From contig NZ_JAAGWY010000002.1 of NCBI RefSeq assembly GCF_010686705.1, positions 24,001 to 88,000 of the forward strand: 64,000 bases of DNA, written 5' to 3'. Every line of letters begins with the position of its first letter. Position 1 is the first letter of the stretch. Under the pieces are notes generated by a model. The model was not told where the DNA came from. It worked only from the letters and a program-made list of their open reading frames with translations, and did no database searches. This stretch comes from Leifsonia tongyongensis. Its GTDB lineage: Bacteria > Actinomycetota > Actinomycetes > Actinomycetales > Microbacteriaceae. Shown here piece after piece: positions 44,136 through 52,619 of this stretch. The position numbers were made by a program, and so were the translations under genes.

Positions 44136-44969
44136 CTAGTTGATGTCGGCCGGGTTGCCGCCGACCCGACGATTCTCGTCGAGGGCGTCGATCGCGGCCA
44201 TCTCGTCCGCGCTGAGCTCGAATCCGAACAGGTCGAAGTTCTGCGCCATCCGCTCGCGGCGATTCGACTTCGGGATGACGATGTTGCCCGTCTGCAGGTG
44301 CCAGCGCAGCACCACCTGGGCGGGCTGGACGCCGTGCGCTGCCGCCGCATCCTGAATCGCCTGCATCCCGAAGAGGTCGTACTTGCCCTGCCCGAGCGGG
44401 CCCCACGCCTCGGTCTGGATGCCGTGCTCGGCCTGGAACGCACGCAGCTCGCGCTGCTGGAAGATCGGATGCAGTTCCACCTGGTTGACGGCAGGAACGA
44501 TGTCGGTCTCGGCGAGCAGTCTCTGCAGATGCGGGATGAGGAAGTTGCTGACACCGATGGAGGCTGCGCGGCCATCCGCTGCGAAGGTCTCGAAGGTGCG
44601 CCACGTGTCGACGTAGAAGTCGTTCGCCGGCATCGGCCAGTGGATCAGGTAGAGGTCGAGGTAGTCGAGCCCGAGCGCGTCGAGGCTGCGGGCGAAAGCG
44701 CCTTCGACATCGCGCGCCTTGTGGTGGTCGTTGCGGAGCTTGGTGGTGACGAAGATCTCTTCGCGGGGGATTCCGGATGCTCGGAGCGCGGCCCCGACCT
44801 CGGCCTCGTTGTTGTAGCCGGTCGCGGTGTCGATGTGGCGGTAGCCGACCTCGAGCGCATCCTCGACCACGCGCTGCGTGTCGGCCGGGTCGACGAGGAA
44901 CACGCCGAAACCGAGCTGGGGGATGCTCTTGCCGGAGTTGAGAACGATGGTAGGCACAGGGGAAGTCAT
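44136..44969 (-). CDS. Aldo/keto reductase
   Basis: 277 residues, typical length. Catalytic tetrad: Asp and Tyr in YRHIDTATGYNNEAEVG, Lys in IFVTTKLRND and His in LYLIHWPMP. The NADPH motif IVIPKSNRRERMAQNFDLF is intact. It resembles 2,5-diketo-D-gluconate reductase-type enzymes (AKR5); it reduces carbonyls with NADPH, and the natural substrate is unknown. Confidence 0.92.
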   Translation of the reverse strand: MTSPVPTIVLNSGKSIPQLGFGVFLVDPADTQRVVEDALEVGYRHIDTATGYNNEAEVGAALRASGIPREEIFVTTKLRNDHHKARDVEGAFARSLDALGLDYLDLYLIHWPMPANDFYVDTWRTFETFAADGRAASIGVSNFLIPHLQRLLAETDIVPAVNQVELHPIFQQRELRAFQAEHGIQTEAWGPLGQGKYDLFGMQAIQDAAAAHGVQPAQVVLRWHLQTGNIVIPKSNRRERMAQNFDLFGFELSADEMAAIDALDENRRVGGNPADIN

Positions 44970-45051
44970 GGTTTCGAGCGTACGAGGCGGGCGGCTGCGC
45001 GTCCAACAAGTGAGGGCGTAGGGATTCAGAAGTCGCCCTTCTCGGCTGTGG

Positions 45052-45918
45052 TCAGGTCGCGGGCTGCAACAGCGCCTCGGTCCGCCCGAAGTGCCGCAGC
45101 ACCAGCCAGAGCGTCAGGATGCCCGCCGCCGACGTCAGCGCGAGACCGAAGATGTAGAACGTCAGGAACTGCATCGCCCCACCGTTCGTGGCCACAGCGG
45201 TAAAGGCGGCGATCTCCGAAGCCGAATCCCATGCCGCGTGTAGGAGCGAGCCGCCCAGGTACGCGATCACAATCCACCACGACCAGCGGAAACGATCGCT
45301 GAGGTGCGCGCATCCGAAGATCACGGCGCCCAGGATGGCCGTCCAGAGCACGTGACCGACCGGCGCCAGGATCGCCCGCACCACCTCCGTCTCCAGGAGC
45401 GACGTGAGATCGATTCCCTGGGAGGTGATCGCCGCGTTGAACGCGTAGCCGGCGGATTCGAAGGCCGCGAATCCGGCCCCGATCGTCGCGCCGAGGAGGG
45501 CTCCCTGCTTCGCTGTCTTCGGGGTGACCCGCCAGCCGACGATGACGAGGAGCACGCCCTTCACGAACTCTTCGATCAGGCCTACGAGCCCGTAGACGCC
45601 GAACGACTGCTGCAGGCGCGCTTCGAGAATGGATGCGCCGAGCACGCCGAGAATGCCGCCGACGAAGAACGCGAGCACCAGCTGCAGGGTGCTGATCGAC
45701 CCGGTCACGCGCTCGATGACGAAAAGGACGACGCAGAACGGCACGAGGAAGCTGCCGAGAAGGATGAGCGTGGGCACGAGATTCGTGTTCTGCGTGGTCG
45801 CGGTCACGATGATCGTCACGATCCACAGGGCGAGGCCGGAGAGCAGCGTCTTCCACCACCAACCGTGGTGATGATGCGGATGTGCCACGGGGGCGTAAAG
45901 GGTGCTGTCGGTTGCCAT
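45052..45918 (-). CDS. PrsW-family intramembrane metalloprotease-like protein
   Basis: 288 residues from ATG 45918, with GAGGGGA upstream. A histidine-rich N-terminus (HPHHHHGWWW) is followed by eight or so membrane helices. PrsW motifs are present: GLIEEFVKG (paired glutamates), FAAFESAGYAFNA, and histidines in PVGHVLWTA and LLHAAWD. PrsW proteases cut anti-sigma factors in the membrane in Bacillus; the target here is unknown. It is divergent from the O-methyltransferase gene. Confidence 0.82.
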   Translation of the reverse strand: MATDSTLYAPVAHPHHHHGWWWKTLLSGLALWIVTIIVTATTQNTNLVPTLILLGSFLVPFCVVLFVIERVTGSISTLQLVLAFFVGGILGVLGASILEARLQQSFGVYGLVGLIEEFVKGVLLVIVGWRVTPKTAKQGALLGATIGAGFAAFESAGYAFNAAITSQGIDLTSLLETEVVRAILAPVGHVLWTAILGAVIFGCAHLSDRFRWSWWIVIAYLGGSLLHAAWDSASEIAAFTAVATNGGAMQFLTFYIFGLALTSAAGILTLWLVLRHFGRTEALLQPAT

Positions 45919-46065
45919 CGGAATCCCCTCTCGACTCTTGTATGACCATCCCACGGATGGTGCGGTCGTGAACAGGGGAGGCATACGATTGTGCACACTC
46001 TGGCGAATAACCGGCACATTCTGGCGCACGGCCGGATACACACAGCACCGGCAAGGAGACACGAC

Positions 46066-46740
46066 ATGGCTGATTCGCAGTCGCAGTGGGACGACGTCGA
46101 CCGGTACCTGATCGACACGCTCGTCGGAGAGGATGCGGCGCTCGCCGCGGCGCGCGCGTCGAGTCGCGACACGACGGCACCCGGAATCGAGGTCACCGCC
46201 AACCAGGGCAGGCTGCTCGGGATGCTCGTCGAACTGATCGGGGCGAAGCGCGTGCTCGAGTTCGGCACCCTCGCGGGCTACAGCATGATCTGGATGGCGC
46301 GCGCGACCGGGGAGGGCGGCGTCGTCACGTCGCTCGAACTGGAGGAGCAGAACGCCGCGATCGCCCGTGCGAATGCCGAGCGAGCGGGAGTCGGCGACCG
46401 CGTCGACGTCATCGTCGGCCCGGCACGCGCGTCGGCCCAGGCGCTCGTCGACGCCGGCGTCGAGCCCTACGATTTCGTGTTCATCGACGCTGACAAGCAG
46501 AGCACCCCGGAGTACCTGCGACTCGTGCTCGAGGTGACCCACCCGGGCAGCGTGATCGTCATCGACAACGTGGTGCGCGAAGGCTCCACGGCCGACGCGG
46601 ACAGCACGGACGAGCAAGTGCGGGGGATGCGCACAGCACTCGCCGACATCGCCGCGAATCCGGCGCTCGAGGCGACGGCCCTCCAGACTGTCGGGCTCAA
46701 GGGGTGGGACGGTTTCGCGATCATTCGTCGCGTGAGCTGA
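46066..46740 (+). CDS. SAM-dependent O-methyltransferase (CCoAOMT/catechol type)
   Basis: 224 residues with AAGGAG six bases before the start. Motif I VLEFGTLAGYSMIWMA binds SAM; VFIDADKQSTPEYL holds the metal-binding Asp and VIVIDNVVREG the second metal site. This is the small divalent-metal-dependent class that methylates catechols. The substrate is unknown. Confidence 0.92.
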   Translation: MADSQSQWDDVDRYLIDTLVGEDAALAAARASSRDTTAPGIEVTANQGRLLGMLVELIGAKRVLEFGTLAGYSMIWMARATGEGGVVTSLELEEQNAAIARANAERAGVGDRVDVIVGPARASAQALVDAGVEPYDFVFIDADKQSTPEYLRLVLEVTHPGSVIVIDNVVREGSTADADSTDEQVRGMRTALADIAANPALEATALQTVGLKGWDGFAIIRRVS

Positions 46741-46770
46741 CCGCATCCGGAACCTACCGTTTGCTCCCAT

Positions 46771-46784
46771 AACGATATATCGTT
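46771..46784. promoter_or_regulatory. Perfect palindromic operator of the PadR gene
   Basis: AACGATATATCGTT is a perfect 14-base palindrome 31 bases upstream of the PadR start and close to GTTGAGTATCGTT, a partial second copy. PadR regulators typically bind short AT-centred palindromes in their own promoters, so this is the likely autoregulatory site. Confidence 0.75.
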
Positions 46785-46815
46785 GAGTATCGTTCGTGGT
46801 TCTGAGGAGGACATC

Positions 46816-47376
46816 ATGGGTGGTTCATTCTCCGCCGGAGGTTTCGGCAGCGGCTCTCCAGGCGAGGGCATCTGGCAGACGATGGAACAGATCTTCTCGG
46901 AGGTCGAGAAACGCATGGGCGGCGCGCGTGGCGGCGGAACGCGGATGGGCAAAGGCGACGTGCGCGCCGCAGTGCTCGCGCTCCTCGCTGAGAAGCCGAT
47001 GCACGGGTACCAGATCATCCGTGAGATCGACGAGCGCAGCGGTGGCAGCTGGAAACCCAGCGCCGGGTCCGTCTATCCCACGTTGCAGCTGTTGGCCGAC
47101 GAAGGGCTGATCACCGCCGAGGAGTCGAACGGCCGCAAGACCTACGCGCTGACCGAGGCCGGCCGCGCAGAGGCCGAGGCAGCGGATTCGTCGGCGCCAT
47201 GGGAAAGCACGGCCACCGAAGGCACGCCATCCAATCTGCTGCCTAAAGCGGGCATCGAACTCGCGCAGGCAGCAGCCCAGGTGCGACGGACAGGGTCGCC
47301 TGAGCAGGTCAAGCAGGCCGCCGAAGTGCTCGACGAAGCGCGGCGGAAGCTCTACTCGATCCTCGCTCAGGACTGA
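46816..47376 (+). CDS. PadR-family transcriptional regulator
   Basis: 186 residues from ATG 46816 after GAGGAGGA. A glycine-rich N-terminal tail precedes the winged helix GDVRAAVLALLAEKPMHGYQ, IIREIDERSGGSWKPSAGSV, YPTLQLLADEGLI and GRKTYALTEAGRA. The C-terminal helix LAQAAAQVRRTGSPEQVKQA is the dimer arm. It overlaps no gene but is followed six bases later by the ABC1 kinase gene, so it should control that operon. Confidence 0.92.
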   Translation: MGGSFSAGGFGSGSPGEGIWQTMEQIFSEVEKRMGGARGGGTRMGKGDVRAAVLALLAEKPMHGYQIIREIDERSGGSWKPSAGSVYPTLQLLADEGLITAEESNGRKTYALTEAGRAEAEAADSSAPWESTATEGTPSNLLPKAGIELAQAAAQVRRTGSPEQVKQAAEVLDEARRKLYSILAQD

Positions 47377-47381
47377 CGAGG

Positions 47382-49109
47382 GTGCCGCCGGTTCGACAGG
47401 GTTCCGCAAGCGGGCCGGATGCGCGTGCCACGCGCATCCGCTACCGCCGCATCCTGCGGTTCGCAGGTCGGCAGCTGGCCGTGGTGTGGTGGTTCGACCT
47501 GTTCCTGCCCCGCATCGGGCTCGAAAGGGTCGCGGCACGCGGCCGGTCGAAACGGTTGCGCCGCATCGCCCAGCGGTTCCATGCGCTCGCGGTCGAGCTC
47601 GGCGGGCTGATGATCAAGGTCGGGCAGTTCATGTCGTCGCGGCTCGACGTGCTGCCGCCCGAGATCACCAGCGAGCTCGAAGGCCTGCAGGATGAGGTGC
47701 CACCCGTACCGTTCGAGGGGATCCGGGTGCTCGCCGAGGCGGAGTTGGGCATGCCGCTGGCGCGGGCCTTTCCGCGAGTCGACGAGACGCCGGTGGCGGC
47801 GGCATCCCTCGGGCAGGCGCACCGGGCCTGGCTCGCTCCGATGGATGCGGCTGAAACCGGGCTGGATCAGGTCATCGTCAAGGTGCAGCGACCGGGCATC
47901 GACAGGATCGTCGACGTCGATCTGGCGGCACTCCGCAGAGTCGGCGGCTGGCTGAGTCGCGTGCGGCTCGTCTCCGACCGCGTCAACATGCCCGCCCTCG
48001 TCGAAGAGTTCGCGACCACCAGCCTCGAAGAGATCGACTACCTGCACGAGGCTGCGGGATGCGAGCGCTTCGCTGCCGACTTCGAGGGCGACGATCGGGT
48101 CGCCGTCCCCGCGGTCGTCTGGGAGCGCACGACCCGGCGCGTGCTCACGCTCGGCGACGTGACGGCGATCAAGATCACCGACGTGGAAGGACTGCGCGCG
48201 GCAGGGATCGACCCGGCCGAGGTCGCCCCGGTCTTCGCGACGGTGATGTTCGACCAGCTGTTCACGAACGGCTACTTCCACGCCGACCCGCATCCGGGCA
48301 ACATCTTCGTCACGCCCGTCGCCGACGCGCCCGGTGAGCGGCCGTGGAAACTCACCTTCATCGACTTCGGCATGATGGGCGAGGTTCCCACGAGCACCCG
48401 CAGCGGCTTGCGGAAGCTCCTGATCGCCGCCGCCACCCGCGACGGCAAAGGCATGGTGGATGCGATGCGCGAGGTGGGCGTGCTGCTTCCGACGTCCGAC
48501 ACGGCCGAGCTCGAACGGGCGATGACGCAGCTGTTCGCCCGCTTCGGCGGGATGGGGTTCGCGGAGCTTCGCGAAGTGGATCCACGCGAGTTCCGCGAGT
48601 TCGCGACACAGTTCGGCGATGTGGTGCGGTCGCTGCCGTTCCAGCTGCCCGAGCACTTCCTGCTCATCATCCGGGCGATGGGCACGACCTCCGGGGTGTG
48701 CAGTGCGCTCGACCCCGAATTCAACGTGTGGAACTCGATCGAGCCGTATGCGACGCAGCTGCTGCGCGATGAACGCGGCAACGCCGTGCAGGATGTCGCG
48801 AAGCAGGCCCTGGACATCGCCCGCGTCGCAGTCGGACTGCCCAAGCGGCTGGATGAGCTCATCACCCGGTTCGAGGACGGCACAGTAGCGGTCGCGACCC
48901 CGCGCCTCGAGAAGCGGGTCGCACGACTGGAACGCGCCACGCGCCGGGTGGTGTCGGCGATCCTGTTCGCCGGGCTGCTCATCGCCGGCGCGGTGCTCTA
49001 TGTGGCGGGGGCTGCGAATGCGACGGATGCGGTGCTCGGCATTGTGCTGATGGTCGCGTCGGTCATCCCGCTGCTTGTCGCTCTGCTGGCGGGTCGCCGC
49101 GGCGGCTGA
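47382..49109 (+). CDS. ABC1/UbiB-family atypical protein kinase
   Basis: 575 residues, GTG start six bases after the PadR gene. The KxGQ motif (LGGLMIKVGQFMSSR) and the alanine-rich AAASLGQAH nucleotide loop mark the UbiB family. VKVQRPG carries the ATP-binding Lys and FHADPHPGN with FIDFGMMG the catalytic and metal sites. Two C-terminal hydrophobic helices anchor it to the membrane. In bacteria these ATPase-like kinases support quinone synthesis; a role in menaquinone or membrane-lipid homeostasis is likely. Control by PadR suggests induction by a membrane-active compound. Confidence 0.9.
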   Translation: MPPVRQGSASGPDARATRIRYRRILRFAGRQLAVVWWFDLFLPRIGLERVAARGRSKRLRRIAQRFHALAVELGGLMIKVGQFMSSRLDVLPPEITSELEGLQDEVPPVPFEGIRVLAEAELGMPLARAFPRVDETPVAAASLGQAHRAWLAPMDAAETGLDQVIVKVQRPGIDRIVDVDLAALRRVGGWLSRVRLVSDRVNMPALVEEFATTSLEEIDYLHEAAGCERFAADFEGDDRVAVPAVVWERTTRRVLTLGDVTAIKITDVEGLRAAGIDPAEVAPVFATVMFDQLFTNGYFHADPHPGNIFVTPVADAPGERPWKLTFIDFGMMGEVPTSTRSGLRKLLIAAATRDGKGMVDAMREVGVLLPTSDTAELERAMTQLFARFGGMGFAELREVDPREFREFATQFGDVVRSLPFQLPEHFLLIIRAMGTTSGVCSALDPEFNVWNSIEPYATQLLRDERGNAVQDVAKQALDIARVAVGLPKRLDELITRFEDGTVAVATPRLEKRVARLERATRRVVSAILFAGLLIAGAVLYVAGAANATDAVLGIVLMVASVIPLLVALLAGRRGG

Positions 49110-49121
49110 GCGCTGGGATGG

Positions 49122-49355
49122 TCAGCTTCGGTTCCGTCGGGATCGAACAATCGATACCACGGAGAATGCGACGAGAGCCAGCCCGATCACGAGCAGCGCA
49201 AGCATGATGAGCGGGTCGACCATGCCGGCATCCGGTTCGTTCGGGCGCGACGCCGACGCCAAAAAGGCGTGCACTTCGAGCCATGCGAACGTTGCCAGCA
49301 GGACAGCGCCGCCACCGAGGACAACGGAATGCACGGCGACCCGGCTGAGCTTCAT
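49122..49355 (-). CDS. Small two-helix membrane protein
   Basis: 77 residues with two hydrophobic segments (VAVHSVVLGGGAVLLATFAW and IMLALLVIGLALVAFSVVSI) and a basic C-terminus RSRRNRS. No known family. Convergent with the ABC1 kinase gene. Confidence 0.6.
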   Translation of the reverse strand: MKLSRVAVHSVVLGGGAVLLATFAWLEVHAFLASASRPNEPDAGMVDPLIMLALLVIGLALVAFSVVSIVRSRRNRS

Positions 49356-49451
49356 GAGATCGAACCTAACGTTCCCGGCGATTGACGCGCATCCCTCCCC
49401 GGGATGACGTGCGGTCGGACCATTCGCGTAGCGAATCGCCGAGGCATCGCT

Positions 49452-49721
49452 CTACTGCGCCGGGTGCGGGTTCGGCGGCCCCTTCCAGTAGCCGGATGGC
49501 TTGCGGTTGTCGTAGAGCACGAGCGTGTCCGCCCGTTCGAGCGAGTCGCAGACGGCCATGAGCACGCGCTTCTTCGGGTCGAGATCCCAGCGGATCAGCA
49601 GGTACTGGTCGGCGCCTCGCCGGTCGACGAAACGTTTGATGACCGCCTTGGGCAGAACCTCGTCGTCGCGCATCACCAGCCAGGTGTCCTGGTCGTAGCG
49701 GATGGGGCGCGGGGGGTTCAC
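49452..49721 (-). CDS. Small conserved-looking protein under a LexA box
   Basis: 89 residues from GTG 49721 (VNPPRPIRYDQDTWLVMRDD). Upstream residues in the open frame come from the repeat cluster and LexA site and are not believed. The body is compact alpha/beta: LPKAVIKRFVDRRGADQYLL, IRWDLDPKKRVLMAVCDSLE, then a tail YWKGPPNPHPAQ. No domain recognised. A perfect SOS box lies eight bases before the start codon, overlapping any promoter, so it should be repressed by LexA and induced by DNA damage. A DNA-damage role is inferred from that site alone. Confidence 0.7.
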   Translation of the reverse strand: MNPPRPIRYDQDTWLVMRDDEVLPKAVIKRFVDRRGADQYLLIRWDLDPKKRVLMAVCDSLERADTLVLYDNRKPSGYWKGPPNPHPAQ

Positions 49722-49728
49722 GACTGAA

Positions 49729-49746
49729 TTCGAACATATGTTCGAA
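49729..49746. promoter_or_regulatory. LexA (SOS) box
   Basis: TTCGAACATATGTTCGAA is a perfect 18-base palindrome containing GAAC-4-GTTC, the Gram-positive/actinobacterial LexA consensus. It lies 8-25 bases upstream of the GTG of the 89-residue gene on the minus strand. On the other side the ABC transporter gene starts 270 bases away and is probably not controlled by it. Confidence 0.88.
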
Positions 49747-49781
49747 CGATTCGCAAGCGAGCAGCTGTGCGGTCGCGTTGG

Positions 49782-49909
49782 CCGCACTCGTTCTGTCTTG
49801 CCGCACTCGTTCTGTCCGGCCGCACTTGTTTCTTCCGAGCGCACCCGTACCACTTAGTGCGACCGGAAACTGTTAGTGCGGCTGGACCGTTTCGGTTAGT
49901 GCGGCGGGA
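49782..49909. repeat. Cluster of short AGTGCGGC-type repeats in inverted halves
   Basis: Three reverse copies (CCGCACTCGTTCTGTC at 49782 and 49801, CCGCACTTGTTTCTT at 49820) are followed by three forward copies (TTAGTGCGACCGGA at 49854, TTAGTGCGGCTGGA at 49873, TTAGTGCGGCGGGA at 49896). The same unit recurs at 55119-55173. A family of short interspersed intergenic repeats is indicated. Confidence 0.7.
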
Positions 49910-50018
49910 CCGTTTCGCGGGCGAAGCGCGCGGACTATGCTGTGTGCTGGCGCGCCGGGAAGTCTGGTCGGCGGGCAGCCGGGCCGGCTGCTCTGGTCGA
50001 TCGATTGCGAGTGTCGCC

Positions 50019-50771
50019 ATGACGCCGATGACTGAGGGGATGACCCTCCGTGGGGTCGGCCGGTCGTACCGGGGCGGCGCCGGCGTGCGCGACCTCGACC
50101 TCGAGGTGCGCCCCGGCGAGGTGCACGCCCTGGTCGGGCTGAACGGCGCGGGCAAGTCGACGCTGATGAAACTGCTGCTCGGGATGCTCCGGCCGGACAT
50201 CGGCACGGTCAGCGTCGGCAGCGTGGACATCCGGAACGCCAGGCCCGAACTCTGGGCGCGCGTCGGCCAGGTGGTGGAGACCCCGCTGGCGTATCCGGAG
50301 TTCACCGTCACGCAGAACCTGCTCGCCGCTGCCCGACTGCGCGGTGTCGCCTCCGCCGTGCGAACGACGATGGTCGACGATGCGATCGACGGCTTTCGCC
50401 TCGCCGATTTCGCCGGCAACCGCACGCGGACCCTGTCGTCGGGCAACCGACAACGACTGGGACTGGCGGCTGCGCTGCAGCACCATCCGGACTTCGTGGT
50501 GCTGGATGAGCCGACCAGCTTCCTGGACCCGGCCGGCACCATCCTGTTGCGGGAGATCCTGCGGAACCGCGCGCTGGCCGGCGCTGCCGTGCTCGTCTCG
50601 AGCCATCACCTGGATGAGGTGGCGCGCATCGCCGACCGGATCACCGTGATGAACGCCGGACGCCTAATCGGCGGGCTCGACCCGGGCGGTACAGAACTCG
50701 AGAGGTCGTTCTTCGACCTCGTCCTGCACGACGACGAAAAGCGTGGCGCCCCGGCAGGGAGGTTCGCATGA
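50019..50771 (+). CDS. ABC transporter ATP-binding protein
   Basis: 250 residues from ATG 50019; ATG 50028 or 50040 are alternatives, none with a clear ribosome site. Walker A GLNGAGKST, signature LSSGNRQRLGLA (modified LSGGQ), Walker B FVVLDEPTSFLD and H-loop SSHHLDE are all present. It is of the DrrA/CcmA-like exporter type and works with the permease encoded next, whose ATG overlaps its stop by four bases. Substrate unknown. Confidence 0.9.
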   Translation: MTPMTEGMTLRGVGRSYRGGAGVRDLDLEVRPGEVHALVGLNGAGKSTLMKLLLGMLRPDIGTVSVGSVDIRNARPELWARVGQVVETPLAYPEFTVTQNLLAAARLRGVASAVRTTMVDDAIDGFRLADFAGNRTRTLSSGNRQRLGLAAALQHHPDFVVLDEPTSFLDPAGTILLREILRNRALAGAAVLVSSHHLDEVARIADRITVMNAGRLIGGLDPGGTELERSFFDLVLHDDEKRGAPAGRFA

Positions 50772-51535
50772 ACGCGCGCGGTCTGGCCGCGGCGACGTCC
50801 GTCGAGCTGCGCAAGACCGTGCGATCACGGGTTCCGCTGGTCACGGCCCTGATCGTGGTGGTCGGTGTCGCGGCGATCTGCCTCTCCACGGCGGTCGCGG
50901 CCACCTCGGGTTCCGCTGAGATCGTGGCCAAGCTGGGCCCGATCGTCGCGGCAGGCGGCTGGGCCGGATACCTCAGCGCGGCGCTCCAGGTCATCGGGGC
51001 GGGCGCAGCGGGTGCATCCGGAATCCTGCTCAGCTGGAGTTTCGGGCGCGAATTCGGCGAGGGAACGATCACCGGTCTCTTCGCCCTGCCCGTGACGCGG
51101 GCCGAGATCGCCGCGGCGAAGTTCGCGGTCTACGTTGCGTGGTCGGTCGTGATCGCCCTGGCGGTGACGATAGTCATACTCGGCGGAGGGGTGGCGGCCG
51201 GCTTCGGCTGGCCGTCGGCGGCAGACCTCAGCGTGGCGCTGAGGCTCCCGGCGCTGGTGGTACTGACCGCGCTGATGGCGCTCCCCGTCGCATGGGTGGC
51301 GACGGTCAGCCGGGGACTCCTCGGCGGAATCGCCGCGACGATTCTGCTGGTGGTGAGCGCACAGGTCCTGGTGTTCTCGGGGTCGGGGCCGTGGTTTCCC
51401 CCGGCGGCGCCTGCGCTGTGGGCCCTCCATCCGGATGGGACCGGCGGTATCGCGGTGGCCGTCGGGCTGCTCCTCCCGGCCGTGTTCGCGGTGCTCACGG
51501 TCGTCGCCTGGCGGCGGCTCCAACTCGATCGCTAG
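50768..51535 (+). CDS. ABC-2 type transporter permease
   Basis: 255 residues with six hydrophobic segments and the typical start LAAATSVELRKTVRSRVPLV seen in ABC-2 permeases of lantibiotic-immunity and drug-export type. It includes SFGREFGEGTITGLFALPVT, a conserved loop of this group. It forms an exporter dimer with the ATPase encoded upstream. Confidence 0.88.
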   Translation: MNARGLAAATSVELRKTVRSRVPLVTALIVVVGVAAICLSTAVAATSGSAEIVAKLGPIVAAGGWAGYLSAALQVIGAGAAGASGILLSWSFGREFGEGTITGLFALPVTRAEIAAAKFAVYVAWSVVIALAVTIVILGGGVAAGFGWPSAADLSVALRLPALVVLTALMALPVAWVATVSRGLLGGIAATILLVVSAQVLVFSGSGPWFPPAAPALWALHPDGTGGIAVAVGLLLPAVFAVLTVVAWRRLQLDR

Positions 51536-51593
51536 CGCTGTCGCACAACGCGTAGGCGCCGTCGAGTCGTCGCGAAGTCACCGAAACGCGCGC

Positions 51594-52619
51594 TCAGAAG
51601 GGGGTTCGTGACGACTCGGCAAGGGTAATCGTCAGTCGGCCGGCGAGCCGGAACCCGATGTGGCTCATCCCGGTGTCGATCATCTGGGCACGGCGGGCGG
51701 CCGGCCGGTAGCGCTGACAGTAGCTGTCCGCACATAGGAAGGAGCCGCCCTTCACCGTCTTCCGCGGCACGGCGAACTGCTCGGCCGGGTTGATGCTCCC
51801 TTCGCGCGAGCCGCCGACCGGGTTCGCCGGGATACAGCATTCGTCGCCCTGATGTCCCTGGTACCAGTCGGACGTCCACTCCCACACGTTGCCGGCCATG
51901 TCGAAGAGCCCGAAGCCGTTCGCCAGGAACGACCCGACCGGCGCCGTCGACCCGTAGCCCGGCGCGGCACGCCACGGGAAGTCGCCGTGCCAGTAGTTCG
52001 CGCGCGCCTCCCCGGCGGCCTCCGGTTCGTCGCCCCACGTGAAACGTGTGGCCTCGAGGCCGCCGCGGGCCGCGAACTCCCATTCGGCCTCGGTCGGCAG
52101 TCGCGCATCCGCCCACTCTGCGTACGCCTGCGCATCCTCGTACGCGATGTGCACGACCGGATGCTCCGGGCGGTCACCCACGCTCGACCCAGGCCCGAAC
52201 GGCCTGCGCCAGTTCGCCCCCGGAGTCCAGGCCCACCACTGGCTGAGATGACGGAGATCCACCGGCCCCGGAGTTCCCGTGAAGACCATCGAACCGGGCA
52301 CCAGGTTCTCGGCCGGTGCATCCGGGAAGTCGGCCGGGTTGAGCGGGCGCTCGGCCACGGTGCGGTAGTGGGTGGCGCGCACGAACGCCGCGTAGTCGCG
52401 GTTGGTGACCGTCGTGCGGGCGATCCGGAACCCCTCGACGCGCACGCGGTGGGCGGGCGCCTCCTCGGGGTAGTGCTGGTCGGAGCCCATCGTGAATTCG
52501 CCGCCGTCCACCCGCACGAAATCGGTGGATGCGCGGACTGCCTCGGTCGTCAGGTCAGCCTCCCGCGAGGAAGGAGCGGAGCTTCTCCACTGCCTGGTCG
52601 ATGCTGAACGTCGCCGCAC
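51594..52619 (-). CDS. Formylglycine-generating enzyme family protein
   Basis: FVRVDGGEFTMGSD opens the FGE-sulfatase domain, and LPTEAEWEFAARGG and GNVWEWTSDWY are standard. GGSFLCADSYCQRYRPAAR holds the two copper-binding catalytic cysteines. It oxidises the sulfatase active-site cysteine to formylglycine with O2. The true start is unclear: the open frame reaches 52619, overlapping the sulfatase by 65 bases, but the domain begins near 52520, and CTG 52553 (after GGGAGG) or GTG 52517 are possible. The sulfatase gene immediately upstream is its evident client. Confidence 0.9.
   Translation of the reverse strand: MRRRSASTRQWRSSAPSSREADLTTEAVRASTDFVRVDGGEFTMGSDQHYPEEAPAHRVRVEGFRIARTTVTNRDYAAFVRATHYRTVAERPLNPADFPDAPAENLVPGSMVFTGTPGPVDLRHLSQWWAWTPGANWRRPFGPGSSVGDRPEHPVVHIAYEDAQAYAEWADARLPTEAEWEFAARGGLEATRFTWGDEPEAAGEARANYWHGDFPWRAAPGYGSTAPVGSFLANGFGLFDMAGNVWEWTSDWYQGHQGDECCIPANPVGGSREGSINPAEQFAVPRKTVKGGSFLCADSYCQRYRPAARRAQMIDTGMSHIGFRLAGRLTITLAESSRTPF

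Noticed and set aside
17881-45014. 12-base match CCAACAAGTGAG at 17881 and 45003 as an attachment-site pair
   Set aside because: Matches of this length are expected by chance in 64 kb and the positions do not bracket the island.
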